Part shown: positions 55,681-64,000 of the stretch, one piece after another
Layout of the letters: each line of letters opens with the position of its first letter
Position numbering within the stretch: position 1 is the first letter of the stretch
Assembly (NCBI RefSeq): GCF_000825685.1
Contig: NZ_CCXM01000001.1
Location: 124,001-188,000 of the forward strand
Length of the DNA stretch: 64,000 bases
DNA from: Rickettsia hoogstraalii
GTDB taxonomy: Bacteria > Pseudomonadota > Alphaproteobacteria > Rickettsiales > Rickettsiaceae
Reading direction: 5' to 3'
The notes under the pieces: generated by a model
What the model was told of the DNA's origin: nothing
The model's input: only the letters and a program-made list of their open reading frames with translations
Databases searched by the model: none
Made by a program: the position numbers and the translations under genes

Positions 55681-56250
55681 ATGAATAAAGAAAAAAAAAT
55701 TGTTATAGCAATTTCCGGAGCATCAGGAGCAATATACGGTATTCGTTTGCTTGAAGTACTAAAAGAACAAAATATCGAAACTCATTTAGTTATTTCAGAG
55801 GGAGCAGCTCTTACTATAAAGCTTGAAACTAAATATTCTATAGATGAAGTTAAGTTTCTCGCTAATTATTGTTATGACGATAAAGATTTAGGTGCTACTA
55901 TTTCAAGCGGCTCTTTTAAAACTTTAGGGATGATAATAGCTCCTTGTAGTATGAAGACCTTAGCAAGTATCGCTCACTCGATGGAAGATAGTTTAATTAG
56001 TAGAGCGGCAGGTGTTGTACTTAAAGACAGACGAAAACTTATTTTAATGACCCGTGAAACACCTTTGCATATTGGACATTTAGAAAATATGTTAAAAGTA
56101 GCGAATTACGGCGGTATCATAGCACCGCCCGTGCCGGCTTTTTATAATAATCCTAAAGCAATAGATGATATAGTGAATCATTCTATTACTAGAGTTTTAG
56201 ATTTTTTCGATATTGAAACTAATTTAATTAAACGCTGGGGGAGTGTTTAG
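55681..56250 (+). CDS. ubiX: Flavin prenyltransferase UbiX
   Basis: UbiX attaches a dimethylallyl group to FMN to make the prenyl-FMN cofactor for the UbiD decarboxylase of ubiquinone synthesis. The 189-residue protein has the FMN-binding '[15 protein letters not shown]' (about residues 10-24), '[15 protein letters not shown]' near 100 and '[14 protein letters not shown]' near 123, all characteristic. The ATG at 55681 gives the standard start. It is followed by an RPE and then dnaB. Confidence 0.95.
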   Translation: MNKEKKIVIAISGASGAIYGIRLLEVLKEQNIETHLVISEGAALTIKLETKYSIDEVKFLANYCYDDKDLGATISSGSFKTLGMIIAPCSMKTLASIAHSMEDSLISRAAGVVLKDRRKLILMTRETPLHIGHLENMLKVANYGGIIAPPVPAFYNNPKAIDDIVNHSITRVLDFFDIETNLIKRWGSV

Positions 56251-56261
56251 ACAGGAATATT

Positions 56262-56425
56262 ATATCGTCATTGCGAGGAAAATTACGAAGTAATTGACGA
56301 AGCAATCCAGTAAAAAATTCTGATTTACAGAATTTTTTTATTATTTTTTCTGGATTGCCACGTCGCTTCGCTCCTCGCAATGACGATTAGATATCTACGC
56401 AACAACACCCCCTCACAATGACGCT
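56262..56425. repeat. Rickettsia palindromic repeat between ubiX and dnaB
   Basis: TATCGTCATTGCGAGGAAAATTACG at the left pairs with CTCCTCGCAATGACGATTAGATA at the right. The inner AAAAAATTCTG...CAGAATTTTTT pairs as well. A fragment ACGCAACAACACC...CACAATGACG follows. No gene is in the gap. Confidence 0.83.
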
Positions 56426-56453
56426 CCAACAACAATAAACTTTAACAAACAAA

Positions 56454-57938
56454 ATGGCACGTAATAAAATAAATAACGACACAAATATACTAACTGATGA
56501 TGAAGATAATTTACCCGTACCAAGGGTTTTACCTTCAAATGTTCAAGCAGAGCAAATGCTACTTGGGGCGATTTTAACCAATAATGAATTACTAAATTAC
56601 GTATCGGAATTTTTACGTGAGGAACATTTTTTTGAACCTATTCATCAAAAAATATATAACGCAATTGAAAAAATTACCGAAAAAGGTTTGATAGCTACAC
56701 CTATTACTTTACGTAGTATGTTAACTCAAGATGAACTATTTCAAGAAATAGAAGGAGCGGAGTATTTAGCAAAATTGATAACTATGTCAATGATGGTAAT
56801 AAATCCGGTTGATTACGGTAAAATAATATATGATTTAGCAATAAAGCGTAATTTAATAAATATCGGTGAAGAAGTAGTAAATAATGCCTATAATTCTTCA
56901 TTAGAAGTTGAAGCAAAGGAACAGATTGAACATGCCGAAGCTAAACTTTACGATTTAGCTAGCGAAGGCTTGAATGAAAAAAGTTTTACCAAAATCGGTA
57001 TATCTATTTCAGAATCCCTTGCTAGCATCAATAGAGCTATGAAAAATAACGATCACGTAATCGGTATATCTACCGGTTTGCTTGATTTAGATAATAAATT
57101 ATTCGGCTTTCATAATTCCGATCTTTTAATTCTCGCAGGACGTCCATCGATGGGTAAAACAGCATTTGCTATAAATCTTGCACTTAACGCTTGTAATAAT
57201 ATGCGTCTTAAAAATATTAGGGATAATCAAGAAATTCAGTCGGTAGGTTTTTTCTCTTTAGAAATGTCCTCAGAACAGCTAACCACACGTCTACTTTCAA
57301 TGTGTGCAGAAATTGATTCTACCTCTCTTCGTACGGGGATTCTAGGTGAAGAAAAATATAACCGTCTTCGCAAAGAAGCAAATACTTTATCGGAATTACA
57401 ATTTTTTATCGATGATACCCCCGCTCTATCTATTTCCGCTATAAGAACAAGAGCTAGAAGAATGAAACGCAAGCATAATCTCGGTATATTATTTATCGAT
57501 TATTTACAATTAATTAGAGGAGTAAGTAAATCTGAAAATAGAGTTAGCGAGATTTCAGAAATAACCCAAGGTTTAAAGGCAATAGCAAAAGAGTTAAATA
57601 TTCCGGTTATTGCGTTATCTCAGCTTTCAAGAGCGGTAGAACTACGTGAGGATAAAAAACCTATGCTATCCGACCTTAGAGAATCAGGAACTATAGAACA
57701 GGATGCGGATATAGTAATGTTTATTTACCGTGAAGAATATTATTTAACTAGAAAAGAACCGGCAGCAGGCGACGCTAAACATGCTGAATGGTTAGATAAG
57801 CTCAATAAAGTATATAATATTGCCGATATAATTGTTGCAAAACATCGTAACGGACCGGTTGGAAATGTTCCACTTTATTATGATAGTCAATTTTCTAAAT
57901 TTGGTAATTTGGAGAAAAGAACTTTTAATTCTGTTTAA
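56454..57938 (+). CDS. dnaB: Replicative DNA helicase DnaB
   Basis: DnaB is the hexameric 5'-3' helicase that opens DNA at the fork. The 494-residue protein has the N-terminal domain 'PSNVQAEQMLLGAILTNNELL', Walker A 'LAGRPSMGKTAFAINLA' (about residues 225-241), Walker B 'LGILFIDYLQLIRG' near 340, the motif 'ALSQLSRAVELRED' near 384 and 'DLRESGTIEQDADIVMFIYR' near 403. There is no intein. It lies after ubiX on the same strand, separated by an RPE. Confidence 0.97.
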   Translation: MARNKINNDTNILTDDEDNLPVPRVLPSNVQAEQMLLGAILTNNELLNYVSEFLREEHFFEPIHQKIYNAIEKITEKGLIATPITLRSMLTQDELFQEIEGAEYLAKLITMSMMVINPVDYGKIIYDLAIKRNLINIGEEVVNNAYNSSLEVEAKEQIEHAEAKLYDLASEGLNEKSFTKIGISISESLASINRAMKNNDHVIGISTGLLDLDNKLFGFHNSDLLILAGRPSMGKTAFAINLALNACNNMRLKNIRDNQEIQSVGFFSLEMSSEQLTTRLLSMCAEIDSTSLRTGILGEEKYNRLRKEANTLSELQFFIDDTPALSISAIRTRARRMKRKHNLGILFIDYLQLIRGVSKSENRVSEISEITQGLKAIAKELNIPVIALSQLSRAVELREDKKPMLSDLRESGTIEQDADIVMFIYREEYYLTRKEPAAGDAKHAEWLDKLNKVYNIADIIVAKHRNGPVGNVPLYYDSQFSKFGNLEKRTFNSV

Positions 57939-57972
57939 ATCAGAATTGCCTTAACGTCAGTGTGGATACCGA

Positions 57973-58123
57973 GTCGTCATTGCCTGCGTGGGCCGATTTT
58001 CCGTCATTGCGAGGAGCGAAGCGACGTGGCAATCTAGAAAAAGATTAAAAAAATTCTGTAAATCAGAATTTTTTAACTGGATTGCTTCGTCGAAACTTAC
58101 AGTTTCTTCTCGCAATGACGATA
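57973..58123. repeat. Rickettsia palindromic repeat downstream of dnaB
   Basis: TCGTCATTGCCTGCG is a partial unit, followed by a complete unit running from CCGTCATTGCGAGGAGCGAAGCG (about 58001) to CTTCTCGCAATGACGA (about 58122). It separates dnaB from the tyrP-type remnant, and the gap has no gene. Confidence 0.8.
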
Positions 58124-58235
58124 TTTATCTTTTATTTTTTTCTACCCATTCTATTGCTTTATCAAGCACCTCATTAATTATTGTTCTTATAAAGCCACAT
58201 CTCATTATCAGGAATGAACTTACCGGGCTTTATTA

Positions 58236-59432
58236 TTATTTAGTTACTATATTAACAAGTTCATAGCCCATTACAAGCATTCCGACAATTATGCATATAA
58301 TAATTAGATATTGTTTTTGCAATTCAGGATAATAAAAATTCTTTATCTTTGCTTTATATAACAGATAAACCGGTAATAAAATTGCAATTATTACAAGAAT
58401 CATACCGGCAAATCCTAAAATTGTAATAAAAGCATTAGGTACTACTACTGCTACAATATAAGCCGGTAATATAGTAACAATAGAAGCGGTCATATTACGA
58501 ATTACTACATTCGGTATCGAATTCATAAACATAGTTTTAAGGGAATCACATAGCCCTACTCCTACTCCGAGTATTGACGTAGCGATAGCAAGAGTTAAAA
58601 TTATCCAAACTAATAATTGTACGGACTGCCATTCTGCTATATTACTTAATTCCTTAATTAAATCTCCAACTTCTACATTACTTGTAATCATTTGTTGATA
58701 AAATGTTGGATTATTATGATGTACTACAATAAGAATACTACAAGTCCAAATTATATATACTATTGCAGGAATTAAGCTGCCAAATAAAAACGCCGTCTTT
58801 AGCATTTTAGCATTTTTGTTACAATAATTAGTTAAGGTATGGAAGATTACCTGGAAACCAAATGAAGTAAAAACTACCGGAGTTACTACCCCCATATATA
58901 TATTTCTTTATAATTTGGTGAGAATAAAGGTAAATTATCCCACTGAATCATGGAAACAAGTCCAATAACTAAAATTGCAATTATTATAAGTAACCCGATA
59001 AATAGCACTCGATTTATATAATCTACTAACTTTAGAGGTAATAATATTAGAATGCTAATAATAACATACCATGCTCCTATATAAGTTATACTTGTATCTA
59101 AAGCTAATAACTTCTGTAATATTGAAGAACCTCCATATATAAATACTGCAAGTAAAGCATATGAAAGGAGCTTAAGGCTTACCGTACCGATGATTTGAGC
59201 AGTATGTCCTGAAAAATACTTTCCAAGCATCCCCAGTGTTAAGCCTTTACCCGCTTGAAGATTAAGCTCCAGGTTAATTAAAGAAGTATAATACATTATA
59301 AACCAAATTATAAACATCAATGTTATACTAGGTATTATACCTAATTTTGCTAATACCATAGGCAGTGCTATCATACCGCTTACCTATACAAGTACCTGAA
59401 ATTAACAGGATCGAACCAATAAGTTTTTGCAT
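58236..59432 (-). pseudogene. TyrP/HAAAP-family aromatic amino-acid permease split by two frameshifts
   Basis: The start is ATG 59430-59432, reading 'MQKLIGSILLISGTCIG', then one extra base in 'TAAGCGGTATG' moves the frame. The next piece (58886-59374) begins 'SGMIALPMVLAKLGIIPSI' and has four helices. The third piece (58236-58895) begins 'MGVVTPVVFTSFGFQVIFHTL', also shifted. Together these reconstruct a hydrophobic/aromatic amino-acid transporter of about 395 residues; the block 'SGTCIGSGMIALPM' is diagnostic of the HAAAP family. The gene appears recently broken because no other lesion is seen. Confidence 0.82.
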
Positions 59433-59654
59433 AATTTAATGAAGTTTAGATTAAAGAAAAAAGTATGTAATTTTTGCTAAAAAGAAAATCAGCTAAAAAA
59501 AGAAGATAAGATTTTAAAGGAAAAAGTTTTGATAAGTAAAATTAACATTCGTGTAATTTTGTTAAAGCATATGTAACGATATAGTATAATTATATTAATT
59601 ATTTATGTCAAATTATTAATATTGCTTTTTAAGGGTATTTTTGTATGTTTTTAT

Positions 59655-59707
59655 TAGACATCTTTCTAAATCACCTCTAGAAGCCGGTTTAGAAAGATGT
59701 CTATGAA
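59655..59707 (+). repeat. Collapsed RPE-1 remnant upstream of the pseudouridine synthase
   Basis: TTAGACATCTTTCTAAAT and the right end TTTAGAAAGATGTCTA are the same ends as the element at 491-638. They are joined by CACCTCTAGAAGCCGG only, so about 100 bases of core are missing. It ends 18 bases before the rluB start and may form a stem in the 5' untranslated RNA. Confidence 0.72.
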
Positions 59708-59724
59708 ATTTACTATATTTAAAA

Positions 59725-60414
59725 ATGCAGAGATTAGCCAAAGTAATTAGTAATGCAGGAGTTTGTTCTAGGCGTGATGCTGAAAAGCTGATAGTTGAAG
59801 GACAGGTAAAAGTAGACGGCATTACAATTTTATCACCGGCTACAAATGTTGATATTAGTAATCAAATTGAAGTATCAGGCATATTAATCAATCAATCGCA
59901 AAAACCAAGGCTTTGGATTTATTACAAGCCTGTCGGTTTAATTACCACTCATAAAGACCCTTTATCTCGTAAAACGGTATTTGAGCAGCTAACCGGTTTA
60001 CCTCGTGTTATTTCAATAGGTAGGCTGGATTTAAATAGCGAAGGTTTGTTATTACTAACTAATAGCGGTGACTTAGCTCGTCAGTTTGAGCTACCTTCAA
60101 ATAGGTTAAAGCGAGTATATCATGTTAGGGCATATGGGAAGTCTGATATTCTACTAAAAAGCGATTATAAAAATTTAGAAATTGACGGGATATTTTATAA
60201 TCCTCATTCGATAAAGTTACTTAAGCAAAATAAGAGTAATTCTTGGTTTGAAGTAGTTTTATTTGAAGGAAAAAATCGTGAAATTAGAAGAATATTCGAG
60301 TATTTTGGACTAAAAGTTAACAAATTAATTAGGATTCAATATGGTAGTTTTACAATAGATAATCTAAAACCCAGAGCTTATAAAGAAATAAATAATAAAA
60401 TACTGGAAAAATAA
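59725..60414 (+). CDS. rluB: Ribosomal large-subunit pseudouridine synthase (RluB/RsuA type)
   Basis: This enzyme isomerises a uridine in rRNA to pseudouridine. The 229-residue protein has an N-terminal S4 RNA-binding domain ('QRLAKVISNAGVCSRRDAEKLIVEGQVKVDG') and the RsuA/RluB catalytic core, with the catalytic Asp in 'ISIGRLDLNSEGLLLLTNSGDLA' near residue 98. The C-terminal 'FEGKNREIRRIFEYFGLKVNKLIRI' is also family typical. RluB is favoured by the overall pattern; the exact rRNA site is not determinable. It is followed after 51 bases by a pentapeptide-repeat gene. Confidence 0.92.
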   Translation: MQRLAKVISNAGVCSRRDAEKLIVEGQVKVDGITILSPATNVDISNQIEVSGILINQSQKPRLWIYYKPVGLITTHKDPLSRKTVFEQLTGLPRVISIGRLDLNSEGLLLLTNSGDLARQFELPSNRLKRVYHVRAYGKSDILLKSDYKNLEIDGIFYNPHSIKLLKQNKSNSWFEVVLFEGKNREIRRIFEYFGLKVNKLIRIQYGSFTIDNLKPRAYKEINNKILEK

Positions 60415-60465
60415 TTAGTAATGTGTTATTTATTAACGCATTTTAACTAATCATATAGAAAACAT

Positions 60466-63348
60466 ATGACAAATCTTAATATATATAAATGTGAAGAAAA
60501 AGACTTAAACGATTATCTTGGTTATATAAAAGATAACCCTAATGTCTCATTAAATGATTTTATCAAAAATAAATATTTCGCTGAAGATAATGATAAAATT
60601 ATCATTACTAGCTTAGAAAATATGGAAATTAACGCAGATTTAGTCAATGCTAATTTCCAAGGTACAATATTAACAGATGCCGTATTTAATAATTGTGACT
60701 TAACAAATACCATATTATGTGATTCAGATTTAACAAATGTAAAATTTAATGATTGTACATTTATCGGTACCGACTTTAGAGGAGCAAATCTTCATTACAC
60801 AGACTTTAATTATAAAGATTATGATTATGATAACTATAAAATCCCCAATCTAAAAGATAAAATACGAGATATAAAACTATCTTTTTCAAATCTTGAAAGA
60901 TTAAATAAATATATAGATAAGGATTTAGAAAAAGAACGTGTTAAAGAAATAGTTATAGATGAAGTTACGAATAAAAAGAAATATATTCTAGCTACGGAAG
61001 ACGAAGAAACTTTACATACAGTTAAATCAAAAGAACTAAAGACTAAGCAAGAAGAGTTAGAAACTCTAAAGCAAAACCTAGATAATCCTGGGATTGCTAC
61101 CAATCTTTTAAATACTTTTTGGAATAGTGCAGAAACTATTGCTCAAAACCGACAAAATGAACTAGGAAAAATCAATAAGTTACAGCATGAAGTAAATAAA
61201 TTAGAAACTGAAGTATATGCTTTAGATAACCTTAGAATGTTCTGTGGTAACGGTCTTGCAGATATTTTTGAGCAGCTAAAAAATGAAGAAATACAAATAA
61301 AACTAGACCCATCATATATTATAGGTTCAACTGCCAAAGAGCGTGATATACCGAAAGAATATATAAAATTAACTTCTGCCGAATTTGATCTATATTTAGC
61401 TGAAGCAGCAAAACAATCTGACACAAAATTATCTCTTACCGATTTTGTTAGAAAACAAAAAAATCTTTCAAAAGATACACATATAATCCCTGATCTTTCA
61501 GAAATTAATTTATCAGGTAAAACCCTTACTAATCTTAACTTGAAGAATACATTATTTGCTTCAGCTAATTTAGAAAATATTAAAATTTCGGATTGTAATT
61601 TAGATTTTACTAATTTTGAAGGAGCTAATTTACAAAATGCCGTTTTTCAAAATGTTACGGCTCGTAACACAGGATTTCTTTTTGCTGATCTTAAAAATAG
61701 CAAAATTGAAAATAGTGATATGTCGAGAGCTTACATGCCTAAAGTAGATTTATCTGAAGCAGAGGTAACAAATAGCAAATTTAATGCTGTTATGATGGTT
61801 AATGCCGATGCTGAAAAGTTAATTATTAAAGATTCAGAATGGAAAAATTCTAATCTTACAGGTATATCACTTGCTTATGCAGATATGCAAAGAGTTCAAA
61901 TGCAGGGAGTAGTTTTAAATAATGCACTTCTAGATCAAGCAAATATCGTTTCTACTGATCTTGAAAATGCTTTTATGAATAAAACACATGCATTAGAAAC
62001 AAAATTTAAAGAGCAATGTAACATGCAAGGCATAACTGCAAGGAATGCCTATTTTAGCGATGCTGAATTTGAAAATATACTATCTTTAAAAGAAGCTGAC
62101 TTAAGAGAAGCTATAATGCAGCGTGTTAAACTTAAGAATGCTGATTTAACAAAAGCAAAGCTTGATAAAGCAAATCTTGAATATGCCGATCTTATAAACG
62201 CTACGCTTACTAATGCAACTGCACAATTTGCTAAGTTAAGTAATGCTACTTTAGAAAAAGCAAAAGCTGAAGGATTAAATATTTCTGATGCTATTGCTAA
62301 AAATATTAATGCTAAGGAAGCTAACTTTAAAAATGCAATTATGCAGCGTGCCGATCTTACTAAAGCCGATTTCACTAAAGCGGTGCTTGAAAATGCCGAT
62401 ATGCAAGCAGTAGAAGCAGCCGAGGCTATATTTAAAGAAGCAAATCTAAAACAAGCAAATCTAAAAGCAGCAAATCTAGCTGGAATTAATAAAGAAGGAG
62501 CAGATTTTGATAAAGCAAAAATCAACGATGCTACAAAGATGCATGATACTAAAGGTGAGGCTAAAGGGAATTTAGATTATCAAGATAAAGACGGTAAAAA
62601 AACATCTATCAATGTTAACGAACATGCTAAATTACAAGATAAAATTCATGCAAGAGAAAAAAGCGGTTGGTTTCTGAAAACCAGAGTAGGACAGCTTTGT
62701 ACAAAAATTGCTAAAACTACTACATCAGGAATTAGCAGCGTAACAAATTTTTTAGCAAGTAAGAAATTTTTAGTAGGGCTTGCCGTAGTAGCGGGTCTTG
62801 CAGTAGCAGCTGCACCTTTTGTAGCGATGCCTGTATTATTGGTCACCGGCACGGCCCTTACTACTAAAGCTGTTATTCTAGGAGCAGGTATTTTAGCCGG
62901 AGGTCTAGTCGCTACCGGAACTTATAAACTTACTCAAAAACCTTTACGCAATCTTCAGAAATCATTTGAAAATTTGACTAGCAGTATAGATAAATATATC
63001 TCACCGCTTCCTGAAAATATTGATGAATTAGCAACAGAAAAACAACAAGCAAGACAAAAAGCTGAGACAGAAAAATCTAAAGAAAGGGAAGAAAATTTAA
63101 ATAATGTAAATAATAATATTGATAAAGCTAAAGAACAAGATATTTTAAAACAAGCACAAAATAATTTAAACCAAGAAACACCAAAAGTAGAAATAAAAGA
63201 AAAGAAAGATAAAACTGTAGAAAAACAACAAACAGAGCCTGGTAAATTTGCAGCAAAATTTAAGCCTAACACTAAAGGCAAAGGATTTGTCGAAAAAATA
63301 AAAGACGAAAAAAAAACAACAAATTCAACAAAAGAAGCATATAACTAA
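60466..63348 (+). CDS. Large pentapeptide-repeat protein with C-terminal membrane segments
   Basis: The 960-residue protein has two runs of A(D/N)LxX-type pentapeptides (about residues 55-125 and 345-700), for example 'ANLENIKISDCNLDFTNFEGANLQNAVF' in short form. These form right-handed quadrilateral beta-helices. Between the runs is a charged, coiled-coil-like linker (about 150-270). A hydrophobic, Gly/Ala-rich pair of helices follows (about residues 764-830, 'GLAVVAGLAVAAAPFV'), and a basic, glutamine-rich tail ends the protein. I cannot name a function. Length, membrane anchor and repeats fit a surface or host-interacting protein. rsmD starts 5 bases after it. Confidence 0.85.
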   Translation: MTNLNIYKCEEKDLNDYLGYIKDNPNVSLNDFIKNKYFAEDNDKIIITSLENMEINADLVNANFQGTILTDAVFNNCDLTNTILCDSDLTNVKFNDCTFIGTDFRGANLHYTDFNYKDYDYDNYKIPNLKDKIRDIKLSFSNLERLNKYIDKDLEKERVKEIVIDEVTNKKKYILATEDEETLHTVKSKELKTKQEELETLKQNLDNPGIATNLLNTFWNSAETIAQNRQNELGKINKLQHEVNKLETEVYALDNLRMFCGNGLADIFEQLKNEEIQIKLDPSYIIGSTAKERDIPKEYIKLTSAEFDLYLAEAAKQSDTKLSLTDFVRKQKNLSKDTHIIPDLSEINLSGKTLTNLNLKNTLFASANLENIKISDCNLDFTNFEGANLQNAVFQNVTARNTGFLFADLKNSKIENSDMSRAYMPKVDLSEAEVTNSKFNAVMMVNADAEKLIIKDSEWKNSNLTGISLAYADMQRVQMQGVVLNNALLDQANIVSTDLENAFMNKTHALETKFKEQCNMQGITARNAYFSDAEFENILSLKEADLREAIMQRVKLKNADLTKAKLDKANLEYADLINATLTNATAQFAKLSNATLEKAKAEGLNISDAIAKNINAKEANFKNAIMQRADLTKADFTKAVLENADMQAVEAAEAIFKEANLKQANLKAANLAGINKEGADFDKAKINDATKMHDTKGEAKGNLDYQDKDGKKTSINVNEHAKLQDKIHAREKSGWFLKTRVGQLCTKIAKTTTSGISSVTNFLASKKFLVGLAVVAGLAVAAAPFVAMPVLLVTGTALTTKAVILGAGILAGGLVATGTYKLTQKPLRNLQKSFENLTSSIDKYISPLPENIDELATEKQQARQKAETEKSKEREENLNNVNNNIDKAKEQDILKQAQNNLNQETPKVEIKEKKDKTVEKQQTEPGKFAAKFKPNTKGKGFVEKIKDEKKTTNSTKEAYN

Positions 63349-63352
63349 ATAA

Positions 63353-63931
63353 GTGTTAAAAATAATATCCGGTAAATATAGAAACCAAATTATACCTACC
63401 GCTAAAAATATCAAATATCGACCTTCCACCGGTAAGCTCAAAGAGGCAATATTTAGTATATTAACCTCCGGTGAGTTTACCGGTAATAAATTATTTAACG
63501 AAAATACCCACATTCTCGATTTATTTGCCGGTAGCGGTAGCCTTGCTTTTGAAAGCCTATCAAGAGGAGCAGGTTTTGCTACCTTAATTGATATTGATAC
63601 ATCCTCATTAAAAATAGCAGAAGGATTTGCTAAATCTCTAAACATTGAAAATAATGTTAATTTCGTTAATATTAATGCTTTAAATCTACCGAAAGCAAAT
63701 GAATCATTTGATCTTGTATTTATCGACCCTCCTTATCATAAGGATATAGTGCCTAAAGTAATGAAATTGCTGATAAAAAATAACTGGCTTAAAGACGGTA
63801 CTATCATAGTTATTGAGATGGCTAAACTGGATGATTATGTTTTAGATGAAAATATTGAAATTTTACGTAAAAAACTATATGGTAAGAGTAAGCTATTGGT
63901 TTTGAGATATGGTTGTCATCCCGCGACTTGA
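63353..63931 (+). CDS. rsmD: 16S rRNA (guanine966-N2)-methyltransferase
   Basis: RsmD methylates G966 of 16S rRNA in the 30S subunit. The 192-residue protein starts with GTG at 63353, 5 bases after the pentapeptide-gene stop. The start 'LKIISGKYRNQIIP' and 'RPSTGKLKEAIFSIL' are the RsmD N-terminal pattern, the SAM motif is 'ILDLFAGSGSLAFESLSRGA' and the catalytic motif is 'FIDPPYHKDI'. The last residues ('CHPAT') come from a palindromic repeat that begins at about 63913, so the C-terminus is extended or replaced by repeat sequence. Confidence 0.93.
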   Translation: MLKIISGKYRNQIIPTAKNIKYRPSTGKLKEAIFSILTSGEFTGNKLFNENTHILDLFAGSGSLAFESLSRGAGFATLIDIDTSSLKIAEGFAKSLNIENNVNFVNINALNLPKANESFDLVFIDPPYHKDIVPKVMKLLIKNNWLKDGTIIVIEMAKLDDYVLDENIEILRKKLYGKSKLLVLRYGCHPAT

Positions 63932-64000
63932 TCGACCTTGTTGCATGGTTCGAAAAACCTACTCGATGTCATTCCCGCGTAGGCGGGAATCCAGTAAAAA
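63913..64000. repeat. Rickettsia palindromic repeats at the window end
   Basis: GTCATCCCGCGACTTGATCG is the first half of a unit that supplies the rsmD stop codon. A second unit starts at about 63966 with GTCATTCCCGCGTAGGCGGGAATCCAG and is cut by the window end. Confidence 0.72.

Noticed and set aside
62049..62525. 158-residue minus-strand frame in the pentapeptide-repeat gene
   Set aside because: It is the antisense of the A(D/N)LxX repeats, which generates a long repetitive frame by composition.

Overview
The window is a chromosome segment of a Rickettsia. The evidence is an AT-rich base composition, an ADP/ATP translocase of the Tlc family, a reduced alphaproteobacterial gene set with many isolated genes and decaying remnants, and above all dozens of Rickettsia palindromic elements (RPEs), GC-rich hairpin repeats that lie both between genes and inside reading frames. 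The many RPEs, a MITE-like element and broken toxin-antitoxin genes would fit a spotted-fever or transitional-group species rather than the most reduced typhus-group genomes, but the species cannot be fixed from this sequence.

Layout. 1-8.7 kb: end of an unknown gene, a methyltransferase carrying an in-frame RPE, lpdA, 5-formyl-THF cyclo-ligase, RNase D, a DUF155/RMD1 protein, ygfZ with an RPE insert, and a frameshifted ankyrin-like gene. 8.7-13.6 kb: a sodium/solute symporter fused to a histidine kinase, an LD-carboxypeptidase and hemC. 13.6-16.4 kb: a DUF4143 ATPase behind two tandem palindromes, then a scrapyard with a broken hydrolase interrupted by a 245-bp copy of a lysE-family gene, MITE fragments and an antitoxin remnant, ending in tRNA-Ser. 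16.4-25.8 kb: trpS, plsC, a host-attachment-family protein, a hydrolase, the hemY / mitofilin-like / hemD cluster, LysE exporters (one intact, one decayed), an AmpG-like permease and an Rpn-nuclease remnant. 25.8-35.5 kb: a GT8 glycosyltransferase, a Tlc translocase, a DUF2125 protein, a polyprenyl diphosphate synthase, tRNA-Arg, tRNA-Gln, an aminopeptidase P and an amino-acid permease. 35.7-40.4 kb: a toxin-antitoxin pair in which both genes are broken by different elements, then the isc iron-sulfur operon (iscR, a second cysteine desulfurase, iscS, iscU, iscA) behind a promoter that overlaps a near-consensus IscR site. 40.6-55.5 kb: several Rickettsia-type proteins of unknown function, including a kinase-like candidate effector and a truncated NACHT/HEAT-repeat protein, with nuoN, hemB and priA between them. 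55.6-64 kb: ubiX, dnaB, a broken tyrP-type permease, an rluB-type pseudouridine synthase, a 960-residue pentapeptide-repeat protein and rsmD.

How it works together. Haem synthesis is represented by hemB, hemC and hemD (with hemY). Host exploitation is represented by the Tlc translocase, amino-acid permeases and candidate secreted proteins. Cell-wall turnover is represented by the LD-carboxypeptidase and the AmpG-like permease. Fe-S assembly appears autoregulated through IscR. Much of the remaining sequence records genome decay driven by RPEs, a TA-flanked MITE, templated insertion and frameshifts.
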